64,000 nucleotides of DNA from the NCBI GenBank assembly GCA_964479045.1, contig CAYZJI010000014.1, forward strand, positions 1 to 64,000, in the 5' to 3' direction. This document shows positions 50,711 to 60,543 of this stretch, piece by piece (the stretch's first letter is position 1; each line of letters starts with the position of its first letter). A program made the translations under genes and the position numbers. The notes beneath the pieces are model-generated. The model ran no database searches, had not been told where the DNA came from, and saw nothing but the letters and a program-made list of their open reading frames with translations. Source of the stretch: 2-02-FULL-47-50 sp964479045. GTDB taxonomy: Bacteria > Pseudomonadota > Gammaproteobacteria > Eutrophobiales > Eutrophobiaceae.

Positions 50711-50718
50711 AGTATCAC

Positions 50719-53274
50719 CTACACTGCTGATGATTGCTGATAATCAAGATAGGTCATCAGTGCATCACGGGTCTGCTGATAGGCTGTTCTGAGTTCAGTG
50801 ATATCAGCAGCCGTGAGGTTATGCATCCCGGTTTTTGATTTTTTATGGAGCAAGCCGGAGATATTTGCCAGCCGTACTGCGCCTATGCTCCGGGAGCTGC
50901 CATCCAGTGCGTGGACGAGATTGCTGAGAGCATGGCTGTCCTGCTGTTTCCAGGAGAGTTCCAGGCTGTCTATATGCCGTGCTGCAGTATCAAGATAGCC
51001 ATTCACCAGTTCTGGTATGAATTTGCTGTCTCTCGCCATTCCGGACATCTCATCCAGTCTGTGAACATCAAGCAGTGGCACATGTTGCGGGTTGTTTAGG
51101 CTGACGAGCTTGAGGGGAGGTTTATGCGTCTCCGGCAATTCTGTACCGGCGTGATTCATGAGTCTGTAAATCGTATTCAGTAATCTGTCCGGATCAACCG
51201 GCTTGGTCATATAGGCATCGAGTCCTGCGTTTTCGCAGGCCTGCAGTGCTTCCCGTGTGGCATTGGCCGTCAGCATCATGATGGGTATCTGTTTTTTTTC
51301 AGGATGGGTAAACCTGAATAATCTGGCCGCTTCAAGACCGTTCATGACCGGCATGTGCATGTCGAGGATAACAAGATCAAACTCAGTGTTTTCGAGGGTT
51401 TCCAGAACCTGTTCACCGTTATTCACTACGGTAACCTGATGATTGGCAAACTCCAGGATATTACGTATGACTTTCTGGTTGGTTGGATTGTCTTCACCAA
51501 CCAGTATCCTGAGGCTTCGTGTAGAAACTGGGTAATCAGAGGGTGTATCCTGAATCCCGGAATAAAAGGTGGAGACTGGTTCAGTACGGCCACCTGTTAT
51601 GAGAGCATGCAACGTCCGCATGAATATAATACGATCAGGGGTGTGCTCCAGCACGCTGCCATATCCGGATTCAAGCAATTCCTGTCTGAAGGCCGCAGAT
51701 AAAGATCCTTCATGAACATGAAGAAACCTGCAGGATTTTGTATTCAGATTGTCCCTGACTTCATGGATGAATTGCACGGGATTATGCCCGGATCCAGTCC
51801 CGAACGTTATGATGAGTGTGAGTTCATGACGCCCATCTTCAATATTTGTATAATTACGTATGATATCCAGTGCATCATCCACAGAATCAAAAGCTGTGTT
51901 CCATGAGCGCAGATGATGCTGAATTGTTCTGCAGGGTTGAGCATCTCGATTGGCGAGAACAACGCGGCAGCGGGATAACTGTTCGAGAACAATATGTTCT
52001 TCCATCAATATGGACTGATGTCCAAGTTGCAGCTCAACCCAGAAGGTACTGCCCTGGTTACGCCGACTGACGCAACCGATATTTCCACCCATGGCTTCAA
52101 CGAGTTGTTTGGCAATGGCCATGCCCAGCCCACTACCACCAAAGCGCCGGGTTGACGACTCATCCGCCTGAGAAAATTTTTCGAAAATTTTTCCGATGTC
52201 TGATTCATTAATCCCTATGCCGGTATCAGAAACTTCAAAACGCACCCGACAGGAATGGGCCGCAGCGTTTTTAAGCGTAAGATTGATATCGATCTTGCCT
52301 GTGTCTGTGAATTTGATGGCGTTACCGATCAGATTGATCAGTATCTGCCGCAAATGCTGGGCATCACCATGTGCGAGGAACGGAATATCAGGGGTGATAT
52401 ATGTATTAAGGCTGAGCCCTTTCCGATCGGCCTCAGAGCCGAACAGGTTGGCGGTGGTATTGACCAGCGAATAAAGATCAAAATCTACGGACTTGATAAT
52501 GACTTTTCCTGCTTCAATTTTGGAGATATCAAGAATATCGTTGATCAACGTCAGCAATACCTGTGCCGATGCATGTATGGTAGAGACGAAATCCTTCTGA
52601 TCTTCCTGCAGACGGGTCCTCGAAAGTAACGCACTCATACCGATCACCCCATTCAGCGGCGTGCGTATTTCATGGCTCATGTTGGCAAGAAAATTACTCT
52701 TGGCTTCATTGGCTGCCTTGGCTTCTGCGACTGCTTTGTGCAATTTTGATATCAGGGAAGATACATACAGCGACAGCACAATAATGGCCAGAATAATGCC
52801 TGTGCCGAGGGCCCTTTGCTGCTGCCAGTAATCACTGAACGTCATGACTATCATAAACCCGATGATGCTTAATGCCGCACTGGTATATAAATAAGTGTTG
52901 CCATATCGGAAACCATGACCGAAAGTCATGAACAGATAAGCACCAAACAGTGGCGAGCCAATCTGGCCGGAGTAGAGCAGGACGTAGGAGGTAAAGAATG
53001 TGTCCGTGAAAATTCCGCAAACCCGCCGCAATGGATGTTGACGTGGATCCATGATGATCCAGATAAACAGCATGAAAGTGATGGTTATAAAAGCATAGGT
53101 AGCCATGAATACTTGCGGCAGAACAGTATGGGCCCTGTCCATCCAGCCAATATAACCCAACCAGATAAAAGCCAGCGCCCATTTCACCAGCATCTGTTCG
53201 TGTTCAGAGTCTTCCCGGTGTCTGAGGCGTTCGATAACAGTATGCGTTTTTTGTAATAGTTGATTAATCATCAT
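50719..53274 (-). CDS. RpfC-like hybrid sensor histidine kinase
   Basis: An 851-residue hybrid kinase. The N-terminal membrane domain (about 25-185, five or more helices) opens REDSEHEQMLVKWALAFIWL, similar to the DSF sensor RpfC of Xanthomonas. Then come HisKA with His201 in NMSHEIRTPLNGVIGM and HATPase_c with DTGIGINESDIGKIFEKFSQ and GSGLGMAIAKQLVEAMGG. A degenerate receiver at about 425-580 follows, then a true receiver with Asp638 in LVILDMHMPVMNG, and an Hpt domain with His788 in HALDGSSRSIGA. The full RpfC layout is present, but no rpfF or rpfG is nearby. It follows a REC-Hpt gene by 20 bp. Confidence 0.9.
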   Translation of the reverse strand: MMINQLLQKTHTVIERLRHREDSEHEQMLVKWALAFIWLGYIGWMDRAHTVLPQVFMATYAFITITFMLFIWIIMDPRQHPLRRVCGIFTDTFFTSYVLLYSGQIGSPLFGAYLFMTFGHGFRYGNTYLYTSAALSIIGFMIVMTFSDYWQQQRALGTGIILAIIVLSLYVSSLISKLHKAVAEAKAANEAKSNFLANMSHEIRTPLNGVIGMSALLSRTRLQEDQKDFVSTIHASAQVLLTLINDILDISKIEAGKVIIKSVDFDLYSLVNTTANLFGSEADRKGLSLNTYITPDIPFLAHGDAQHLRQILINLIGNAIKFTDTGKIDINLTLKNAAAHSCRVRFEVSDTGIGINESDIGKIFEKFSQADESSTRRFGGSGLGMAIAKQLVEAMGGNIGCVSRRNQGSTFWVELQLGHQSILMEEHIVLEQLSRCRVVLANRDAQPCRTIQHHLRSWNTAFDSVDDALDIIRNYTNIEDGRHELTLIITFGTGSGHNPVQFIHEVRDNLNTKSCRFLHVHEGSLSAAFRQELLESGYGSVLEHTPDRIIFMRTLHALITGGRTEPVSTFYSGIQDTPSDYPVSTRSLRILVGEDNPTNQKVIRNILEFANHQVTVVNNGEQVLETLENTEFDLVILDMHMPVMNGLEAARLFRFTHPEKKQIPIMMLTANATREALQACENAGLDAYMTKPVDPDRLLNTIYRLMNHAGTELPETHKPPLKLVSLNNPQHVPLLDVHRLDEMSGMARDSKFIPELVNGYLDTAARHIDSLELSWKQQDSHALSNLVHALDGSSRSIGAVRLANISGLLHKKSKTGMHNLTAADITELRTAYQQTRDALMTYLDYQQSSAV

Positions 53275-53294
53275 ATGCGACCCGGCAGATAACC

Positions 53295-54098
53295 TTAGAT
53301 GTGGTTCAGGTTCTGTTCTTGCAGGAAATTCATTAATGCTGTCCGGGTTTCACCACAGGCAGTTTCGACTTCCTGTAAATCAATTTTTTCAGATATTGTT
53401 CTGGATTCCAGTACCATACGCTGAAGTTTAGCAGCGGCTGCGGCCAACCGCTCGGCACCCAGACTGCGGGAACTCCCATCCAGGGTATGGGCCAGACGGG
53501 CAATCTCTGCGCGTTGGCCATAGACGACATTCTCTTTCATCTGCTGCAGGAGTTTTTCTACATTACCAAGATAGCCCCGAATCAGGGCGATCATAAACGC
53601 ATCATTTTTTGCCATGTTCGAGAGTTCTTTTAATACCTGTTTATCCAGCAAAGGAACTCCAGGCGTGCGCTTGTTGCTGACAATTTTGAGTGGTGGTTTT
53701 AGTAAACGCGCTTTGGCACTGCATTCGTGACGGGTCATCTCCATAATAATCCCCATCAACCTTTCCGGTTCTACCGGCTTGGTCACGTAAATATCAATCC
53801 CTGCGTCTTCGCAGACCCGCTGGCAGGCGGGAGTGTTATCAGCTGTCAGCAGCATAACAGGAACATGCTTTTTATGTGGAGATGTGAAACGGAACAGTTT
53901 GAATACCTCAATGCCATTTATGATCGGCATATTCATGTCCAGTATGATCAAGTCAAAATCATGTTCTTCAAGCGCGTCCAGTGCTTTTTCACCATCGTCC
54001 ACCAGTGTCACACGGTGTTCTGCAGTTTCAAGTATTTTCCGTATTACCAGTTGATAACCTGGGTCATCTTCCGCTACGAGTATGTTCAATCCCTGCAT
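53295..54098 (-). CDS. REC-Hpt phosphorelay protein
   Basis: A 267-residue protein made of a receiver (phospho-acceptor Asp54 in LIILDMNMPIINGIEVF, Lys in YVTKPVEP) and an Hpt domain (His204 in RLAHTLDGSSRSLGAERLAA), with no kinase part. It is a paralogue of the C-terminal third of the kinase directly downstream. Both have the linker KPPLK(I/L)VS, the same VPLLD motif and near-identical Hpt cores. It would act as a second receiver and phosphotransfer station. It is the first gene of the pair, with ATG at 54098. Confidence 0.9.
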   Translation of the reverse strand: MQGLNILVAEDDPGYQLVIRKILETAEHRVTLVDDGEKALDALEEHDFDLIILDMNMPIINGIEVFKLFRFTSPHKKHVPVMLLTADNTPACQRVCEDAGIDIYVTKPVEPERLMGIIMEMTRHECSAKARLLKPPLKIVSNKRTPGVPLLDKQVLKELSNMAKNDAFMIALIRGYLGNVEKLLQQMKENVVYGQRAEIARLAHTLDGSSRSLGAERLAAAAAKLQRMVLESRTISEKIDLQEVETACGETRTALMNFLQEQNLNHI

Positions 54099-54164
54099 GG
54101 TAACGACTCCATTTCTTTTCGTGTTTATTAATTCCGTTCCGTCGTATTTCAGTATAGATGAAGT

Positions 54165-54707
54165 TCAGATATATTTGAGTAATACATAAACAGCACCGGT
54201 GCCGCCGTCACGCTGTGGTGCCGAAATGAAAGCCTGCACGGCGGGTTGCTGGCGCAACCAGTGATTGAGATGATTTTTGATCACCGGCTTGCTGTTTTTG
54301 GAGCTACGTCCCTTGCCGTGAATGATGCGTATACAGGAGTAATCATTCATACGGCAATATTCAAGAAAGCGGGTGCTGGCCGCAGTCGCTTCAGTCACCG
54401 TCATGCCGTGCAGATCGAGTTCGGCATCAATATTGAATTGCCCGCGCCGCAGTTTTTCCATGGTGCGAGCCTGCATGCCGGCACGTTTGAAACTCAGACG
54501 GTCACCAGCTTCCAGTATTGAGTTGACCGGGGAGGGCGTAACTTCAGGCGCAGAAATGCTGCGCAGAGAGACAGTACGATTATTGTGTTTGAGACGAGGT
54601 TTGTTTCGCACATGATCAGCCTGATCATGTGTGATCAGGGCTACATCTCCTATGCTGCTGCGGAACAGACTGCGGTCTGCGTCCGAGATATCCTTTCTTT
54701 TTCCCAT
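54165..54707 (-). CDS. Smr-domain protein
   Basis: A 180-residue protein with a C-terminal Smr domain at about 95-180: DAELDLHGMTVTEATAASTR, SCIRIIHGKGRSSKN and VYVLLKYI. The DLHG and HGKG motifs are the family hallmarks; related proteins are DNA or RNA endonucleases. The N-terminal part (SLFRSSIGDVALITHDQADH) is typical of the proteobacterial YfcN/SmrA/SmrB group. Which paralogue it is cannot be settled here. A perfect inverted repeat lies just upstream. Confidence 0.9.
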   Translation of the reverse strand: MGKRKDISDADRSLFRSSIGDVALITHDQADHVRNKPRLKHNNRTVSLRSISAPEVTPSPVNSILEAGDRLSFKRAGMQARTMEKLRRGQFNIDAELDLHGMTVTEATAASTRFLEYCRMNDYSCIRIIHGKGRSSKNSKPVIKNHLNHWLRQQPAVQAFISAPQRDGGTGAVYVLLKYI

Positions 54708-54722
54708 ATTGAGGATCCAATG

Positions 54723-54749
54723 GTGTTATACCTGAAAAGTGTATAACAC
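54723..54749. promoter_or_regulatory. Inverted repeat upstream of the Smr gene
   Basis: GTGTTATAC (54723-54731) and GTATAACAC (54741-54749) are a perfect 9-bp inverted repeat 16 bp upstream of the Smr start codon and after the msrQ stop. It may be an operator or part of an msrQ terminator; no T-tract is present on the minus strand. Confidence 0.4.
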
Positions 54750-54797
54750 GTTGCAGCGAATGTCAGGTGTCAATCCACAGGGAACCTGAAAAAAGAA

Positions 54798-55400
54798 TCA
54801 TGCCGGAGGTGATTGTGTCAGGGCTCCAAGGTGTTGCAATCTGGATACACGGAGCAGCAGCAGGATGATCAATATTCCACCCAACAACAATGGCTCGCGG
54901 ACATCGGCCTTGACCAGCCAGAGGAAGTGCAGGATACCCAGCACGCCGATCACATAAATCAGGCTGTGCAGCTTTTTCCAGCGTTTGCCCAGACGTTTCA
55001 TCATGGCATTCGTCGACGTGACAGCCAATGGAATCATCAGCACAAAGGCGGCGGTGCCGATGGTGATATAGGGCCGCTTCAACACATCCCGCCAGATTTC
55101 GCCCCAGTCAAAAAACTGATCCAGAATCAGGTAACTCAGAAAATGCAGGCAGGCATAGTAGAACGCATACAACCCGAGCATGCGGCGATAGCGGATAATG
55201 TCGTTATAGCCCGTCAATTTGCGTAATGGGGTGATGGTCAGCGTGATGAGAAGAAAGTAAAGCGTCCAATCGCCGGTGAAAAGCCGGATCGCTTCGATAG
55301 GATTGCTGCCAAGATTGTCGGTGACAGCATTGAAGATCAAAACTGCAGTCGGCACGAGGCATGACGCGTGCAGAATGATTTTTTTCTGCGAGACAGACAT
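54798..55400 (-). CDS. msrQ: Heme-binding subunit of the MsrPQ methionine sulfoxide reductase
   Basis: MsrQ (YedZ) is an inner-membrane heme b protein passing electrons from the quinone pool to MsrP. The 200-residue form from ATG 55400 (MSVSQKKIILHASCLVPTAV) has six hydrophobic helices. LFTGDWTLYFLLITLTITPL, GLYAFYYACLHFLSYL with a heme His candidate, and KLHSLIYVIGVLGILHFLWL with two further His residues are visible. A longer in-frame start exists at 55463 but would run into the palindromic repeat. It is downstream of msrP, though a repeat separates the two. Confidence 0.93.
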   Translation of the reverse strand: MSVSQKKIILHASCLVPTAVLIFNAVTDNLGSNPIEAIRLFTGDWTLYFLLITLTITPLRKLTGYNDIIRYRRMLGLYAFYYACLHFLSYLILDQFFDWGEIWRDVLKRPYITIGTAAFVLMIPLAVTSTNAMMKRLGKRWKKLHSLIYVIGVLGILHFLWLVKADVREPLLLGGILIILLLLRVSRLQHLGALTQSPPA

Positions 55401-55422
55401 CACAATATAAATTCCGGGTAAT

Positions 55423-55504
55423 TTGTCATTTCGAGCGTTAGCGAGAAATCTGCCGTTAATCAAATGTACTACTATGGGATTTCTCCCTCCGGTCGAAATG
55501 ACAA
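55423..55504. repeat. GTCATTTCGA palindromic repeat between msrP and msrQ
   Basis: TTGTCATTTCGA (55423-55434) mirrors TCGAAATGACAA (55493-55504), and GAGAAATC (55443-55450) mirrors GATTTCTC (55478-55485). The 82-bp element is of the dispersed GTCATTTCGA...GAAATGAC type known from many bacterial genomes. It occupies the msrP-msrQ gap. Confidence 0.75.
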
Positions 55505-55526
55505 TTCAAGGTTCATTGAAGCATAC

Positions 55527-56507
55527 TTAGTAATATTTTTGTAAATCCATGCCGGCGTAGAGCGTAGCCACCTGATCGGCATAGCCATTGAACATCAGGG
55601 TTTCCCGTTTCAGGAATTCACCGATGCGGCGTTCGCGGCGTTGACTCCAGCGTGGATGGCTCACGTCCGGATTCACATTCGAATAAAAACCGTATTCATT
55701 TGGTGCGGAGATGTTCCACGTGGTTGGTGGTTCCTTTTCAGTAAATGCAATCTTGACGATGGACTTGATGCTCTTGTATCCGTACTTCCACGGCACGATT
55801 AAACGCAAAGGCGCGCCATTCTGGTTGGGCAGTTCTTTCCCATAAAGACCTGTAACCATCAGTGTGAGCGGATGCATGGCTTCGTCAATGCGCAGACCTT
55901 CCACATACGGCCAGTTCAGTACGGCACGTTTCTGCCCCGGCATTTCAGAGGGCCGGAGCACAGTTGTAAACGCGACATATTTTGCATTTGAATTCGGTTC
56001 AAAACGTTTGAGCATGTCACCGAGCGGAATACCAATCCACGGGATGACCATGGACCAGGCCTCGACACAGCGCAGGCGATAGATGCGCTCTTCAAGCTGG
56101 TGAGGTGCAACAAAATCGTCCAGATCATAAACACCGGGTTTGGCGCACTCGCCTTCAATGACGATGTTCCATGGTCGTGGTTTGAAATCACCTGAATAAC
56201 GCGCCGGGTCTTCCTTGTCAGTACCGAATTCATAAAAATTGTTATAGTTCGTCACATCCTCGTAGGGCGTCAGTTCCTCATCCGTGGAATAGGGGCTGTT
56301 TTTGGCCGCATCCAGCGGCTTCAGACCGGGTGTCGTGGATGGAGTGTCCTTGCCCAGGACAAGACCGGGGAAATTTGCGAGTGTCGCACCGGCGATGGTA
56401 GTACCAATCATTCCGCGCATGAATTTGCGCCGTTCCCGGTAAATGGGTTCCGGAGTGATTTCCGAGGGTTTGATATCAGCAGGTTTTTTGATCAGCATGT
56501 GAATCAT
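55527..56507 (-). CDS. msrP: Periplasmic molybdopterin methionine sulfoxide reductase
   Basis: MsrP (YedY) repairs methionine sulfoxide in periplasmic proteins with a Mo-molybdopterin cofactor. The 326-residue protein has a twin-arginine signal (ERRKFMRGMIGTTIAGATL). The Mo-ligating Cys is near residue 147 in YRLRCVEAWSMVIPWIGIPL, and other family stretches are HPLTLMVTGLYGKELPNQNG and RWSQRRERRIG. Start at 56507 or an in-frame ATG at 56498 are both possible. msrQ follows on the same strand. Confidence 0.95.
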   Translation of the reverse strand: MIHMLIKKPADIKPSEITPEPIYRERRKFMRGMIGTTIAGATLANFPGLVLGKDTPSTTPGLKPLDAAKNSPYSTDEELTPYEDVTNYNNFYEFGTDKEDPARYSGDFKPRPWNIVIEGECAKPGVYDLDDFVAPHQLEERIYRLRCVEAWSMVIPWIGIPLGDMLKRFEPNSNAKYVAFTTVLRPSEMPGQKRAVLNWPYVEGLRIDEAMHPLTLMVTGLYGKELPNQNGAPLRLIVPWKYGYKSIKSIVKIAFTEKEPPTTWNISAPNEYGFYSNVNPDVSHPRWSQRRERRIGEFLKRETLMFNGYADQVATLYAGMDLQKYY

Positions 56508-56595
56508 CCGGATTGTTAATACCCTATTGACGCACTACATCGTGGTTTGTTTCAACCTTGAAACGGTTACATCCCTGTAAAAGCCTGAAATTGTG

Positions 56596-59500
56596 CTACC
56601 CAAGCCACGCCCGCGCATTCAGGAATAACTGCATCCACGGGCTGTCTTCCGGCCGCCAGCGGGGATCAAACCATGAGTATTGTTTTTTCAGGGACACCCG
56701 TTCCGGGTGCGGCATCATGATGGTGAAACGGCCATCGGCGGTCGTGTAACCGGTGTGTCCGCCGGCGGAGCCGTTCGGATTGAGCGGATAGGTTTCAGTG
56801 GCCTTGCCGTAATGATCGATATAACGCAGGCAGGCTTGTGCAGATTGTTGTGCGGCACCGGATTTGAATCGGGTCAGGCCTTCGCCGTGCGCGACCACGA
56901 TCGGAATTTTCGACCCCGTCATGTTATTGAGCAATATGGACGGGGATTGCAGTACTTCCACCATCACCAGCCGTGCTTCAAATTGTTCGGACTTGTTACG
57001 AATAAAATCCGGCCAGTGCGCCGCGCCGGGGATCAGATCGCGTAAATGCGAAAACATCTGACAGCCGTTGCACACACCGAGGCCGAAGGTATCGGTGCGG
57101 GTGAAGAACGCTTCAAATTCTTCGCGGGCCCGCGCTTGGTAAAGAATCGAACGGGCCCAGCCGCCGCCGGCACCGAGTACATCACCGTAGGAAAATCCGC
57201 CGCAACCGGCAATGCCCTTGAATTGTTTCAATGAAATATCGCCGCGAATGATGTCGTTCATATGCACATCCACGCAATCAAACCCGGCGCGGGTAAATGC
57301 CGCCGCCATTTCAATGTGACCGTTCACACCCTGTTCCCGCAGGATCGCCATCAAGGGTTTTGCGCCGGTGTTGATATTGGGTACTGAAGGCGTGAATGTG
57401 GCCTGTACCGACAGACCGGGATCATTTTTATCCAGCAGACGGTCAAACTCCTGTTGCGCACACTCCGGATTATCACGCAACAACTGCATGCGGTAACTGG
57501 TTTCCGACCAGTGCCGGTGCAATATCAGCACTTCAGCGTTATAAACCGATTTATTCTGATGCCATATGTTGATCGTTTTGTTGCTATTCAGTGTGCCGAT
57601 GATATGCACGTGTTGATCCAGTCCGGTTTCGCTCAACGTGGATTTCACAGTATCAACGTCAGCTTTGCGAATCAGTATCACTGCGCCGAGTTCTTCATTA
57701 AAGAGTTGGGCATGAACATCCGCGTGGGCATCCGGCAAGCTGATATCAATCCCGGTGCGTGAGGCAAACGCCATTTCACAGAGCGTAACAAACGCGCCGC
57801 CATCGGAACGATCATGATAGGCGAGCAACACGCCGGTATCATTGAGCAGTTGTATAGCGCGGAAAAAGATCCTCAGATCGTCCGGTTGTTCCAGATCCGG
57901 AGACCCGCTGCCGATCTGGTTATATACCTGCGTTAGCGCAGAACCGCCCATGCGATTCCTGCCACGGCCCAGATCGATGAGCAGTAAAACCGTATCGTCG
58001 ATATCGGTACGTAATTGGGGTGTGAGACTCTGGCGGATATCCGCGACCGGCGCAAAGGCCGATACGATCAATGACAACGGCGCGGTTACCTGTTTCTGCT
58101 GTGGGCCATCGTTCCAGACGGTATTCATGGACAATGAATCTTTCCCGACCGGGATGCAGATGCCAAGTTGCTGGCAGAGCTGACTCACGGCCTGTACCGT
58201 GGCATACAAACGTGCATCTTCATCTTTCACACCGCAGGCTGCCATCCAGTTGGCAGAGAGTGTGACATCACTCAATTGCAGGATACGCGCAGCGGCAATA
58301 TTGGTAATCGCTTCGCCCACCGCCATGCGGCCGGACGCGGGGGCATTGATCAAGGCCAGCGGTGTGCGTTCACCCATGGCCATGGCTTCGCCGGTATAGG
58401 CATCAATGGCACTCGCAGTCACGGCACAATCCGCAACCGGTGTTTGCCATGGTCCCACCATCTGATCACGGGCGACCAGACCGGAAACGGTGCGATCGCC
58501 AATGGTGATCAGAAAATGTTTATCGGCAACGGTGGGCAAATGCAGGATGCGGTTGATACTTTCTGCAAGATCAAGTTGGTCCATCGCAAAAGCGTTTTGT
58601 TTTTGGGCGGCAGATACCGCACTCCGTTGCATGCGCGGCAATTTGCCGAGCAATACGGACATCGGCATGTCGATTGGTTTGTTTTTAAATAATGAATCCT
58701 GCAGGATCAACTGGCCGTCAGCCGTCGCCGTACCTACCACGGCAAACGGCGCGCGTTCGCGTGCACAGAATTTTGCAAATTGTTCCAGTGCTTCGGGTTT
58801 GATGGCCAGTACATAACGTTCCTGCGCTTCATTGCACCAGATTTCCATCGGTGCCATACCGGGTTCTGCACTCGGTATGGCACGCAGATCAAACACCGCA
58901 CCACGTGCACTGGCGCTCACCAGTTCCGGCAGCGCATTGGAGAGGCCTCCCGCACCCACATCATGGATCGACAATACCGGATTGTGTTCACCCAATCCCC
59001 AGCATTGATCGATCACTTCCTGACAGCGGCGCTGCATTTCGGCGTTATCACGCTGCACGGAGGCGAAGTCGAGCGTGGCATCGCTCTGACCCGACGCCAT
59101 TGAAGACGCCGCACCGCCACCGAGACCAATCAACATGGCCGGGCCACCGAGCACAATCAGTTTTGCGCCCGCCGGAATGTCTTGTTTGTCCACATGTGGT
59201 GCGCGGATCATGCCGTAACCACCGGCGATCATGATCGGTTTGTGATAACCGCGCATGATACCCGCGCTGTCAGCCTGTTCGTAACTGCGAAAGTAACCGC
59301 ACAAGGCCGGGCGGCCGAATTCATTATTGAAGGCGGCGCCGCCAATCGGCCCCTGCACCATGATATCCAGCGCGGACACGATCCGCTCCGGTTTGCCATG
59401 GTTGTTTTCCCACGGTTGTTCAAAACCGGGGATCTGCAGATTCGATACGGAAAATCCGGTCAATCCTGCTTTGGGTTTGGCGCCACGGCCGGTGGCGGCT

Positions 59501-60465
59501 TCATCGCGGATTTCACCGCCGGAACCGGTCGCCGCACCGGGATAAGGTGAAATCGCCGTAGGATGATTATGCGTTTCCACTTTCATCAGGATATGCACGT
59601 CTTCCGTATGGGCCGCGTAATGATGCGTTTCCGGATCGGGAAAAAACCGGCGGGCGTTGTAACCGGCAATCACAGCGGCATTATCGCTGTAGGCCGAGAG
59701 CACACGGTTTGGATGCTGTTTGTGGGTTTCGCGGATCATGCCGAACAGCGACTCGGCCATGCGCTGGCCATCCAGTGTCCATTCCGCATTAAAAATTTTA
59801 TGCCGGCAGTGTTCCGAGTTGGCCTGTGCAAACATCATCAGTTCCACATCGGTAGGGTTGCGCTTGAGTTTCCGGAAATTCTCCAGAAGGTAATCCATCT
59901 CGGCATCTGCCAGTGCCAGCCCCATGTTCTGGTTGGCTTGCACGAGTGCATCCCGGCCCTGTTTCAGAATATCAATGTGATTCAGCGATGCAGGCGGCAT
60001 TTCCGCAAACAGCATTTCCGCCTGTGCCGGATCGGTAAATACCGTTTCCGTCATCCGATCGTGGATCAGGGCGCCGATGTTCTGCAAGTCCGTAGGGCTG
60101 GGCTTAAAGCCGGTCGCGCTCTCAAAATACCAGGCAGTGCCGCGTTCAATGCGGATGACTTTATCGAGGCCACAATTCCGCGCGATGTCCGTGGCTTTGC
60201 TGGACCACGGTGATATCGTGCCGGGGCGGGGTGTAACCAGCAGCAAATGTGCGTCGGCCGGAGCCTCCGGCGCAGTATCGCCGTAATTCAACAAGGTATG
60301 GAGTTGCGCTGTTTCAGCAGCCGTGAGGGCTGCCCGAAGCTGCATGAAATGCATGAATTGTGTATGCAGTGAACGGACGTGTGGCACAGCCGCCTGCACG
60401 CGGGCCAGATGCTTGTCTCTGCGGAAACCGGAGAGGGCGGAGGGACCGCGGAGTGTCAGGATCAT
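56596..60465 (-). CDS. purL: Phosphoribosylformylglycinamidine synthase
   Basis: This is the large single-chain PurL of gammaproteobacteria and eukaryotes (1289 residues), converting FGAR, ATP and glutamine to FGAM in purine synthesis. Order: N-terminal PurS-like part (1-~150); linker; two AIRS-like halves with EVETHNHPTAISP-type KVETHNHPTAISPYPGAATG and SIHDVGAGGLSNALPELV; then a class I glutaminase domain with Cys in FGLGVCNGCQMFSHLRDLI and the His/Glu of TIMMPHPERV. It is separate from purF; no other purine genes lie near. A short AT-rich gap after the MAPEG gene must contain the promoter. Confidence 0.98.
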   Translation of the reverse strand: MILTLRGPSALSGFRRDKHLARVQAAVPHVRSLHTQFMHFMQLRAALTAAETAQLHTLLNYGDTAPEAPADAHLLLVTPRPGTISPWSSKATDIARNCGLDKVIRIERGTAWYFESATGFKPSPTDLQNIGALIHDRMTETVFTDPAQAEMLFAEMPPASLNHIDILKQGRDALVQANQNMGLALADAEMDYLLENFRKLKRNPTDVELMMFAQANSEHCRHKIFNAEWTLDGQRMAESLFGMIRETHKQHPNRVLSAYSDNAAVIAGYNARRFFPDPETHHYAAHTEDVHILMKVETHNHPTAISPYPGAATGSGGEIRDEAATGRGAKPKAGLTGFSVSNLQIPGFEQPWENNHGKPERIVSALDIMVQGPIGGAAFNNEFGRPALCGYFRSYEQADSAGIMRGYHKPIMIAGGYGMIRAPHVDKQDIPAGAKLIVLGGPAMLIGLGGGAASSMASGQSDATLDFASVQRDNAEMQRRCQEVIDQCWGLGEHNPVLSIHDVGAGGLSNALPELVSASARGAVFDLRAIPSAEPGMAPMEIWCNEAQERYVLAIKPEALEQFAKFCARERAPFAVVGTATADGQLILQDSLFKNKPIDMPMSVLLGKLPRMQRSAVSAAQKQNAFAMDQLDLAESINRILHLPTVADKHFLITIGDRTVSGLVARDQMVGPWQTPVADCAVTASAIDAYTGEAMAMGERTPLALINAPASGRMAVGEAITNIAAARILQLSDVTLSANWMAACGVKDEDARLYATVQAVSQLCQQLGICIPVGKDSLSMNTVWNDGPQQKQVTAPLSLIVSAFAPVADIRQSLTPQLRTDIDDTVLLLIDLGRGRNRMGGSALTQVYNQIGSGSPDLEQPDDLRIFFRAIQLLNDTGVLLAYHDRSDGGAFVTLCEMAFASRTGIDISLPDAHADVHAQLFNEELGAVILIRKADVDTVKSTLSETGLDQHVHIIGTLNSNKTINIWHQNKSVYNAEVLILHRHWSETSYRMQLLRDNPECAQQEFDRLLDKNDPGLSVQATFTPSVPNINTGAKPLMAILREQGVNGHIEMAAAFTRAGFDCVDVHMNDIIRGDISLKQFKGIAGCGGFSYGDVLGAGGGWARSILYQARAREEFEAFFTRTDTFGLGVCNGCQMFSHLRDLIPGAAHWPDFIRNKSEQFEARLVMVEVLQSPSILLNNMTGSKIPIVVAHGEGLTRFKSGAAQQSAQACLRYIDHYGKATETYPLNPNGSAGGHTGYTTADGRFTIMMPHPERVSLKKQYSWFDPRWRPEDSPWMQLFLNARAWLG

Positions 60466-60543
60466 TGGGAATTCAGTATGTAAGTAATAGGATACGATTC
60501 TGTTTTTATTTTAACACCCCTTAGATAGAAGCATGAAATTACA

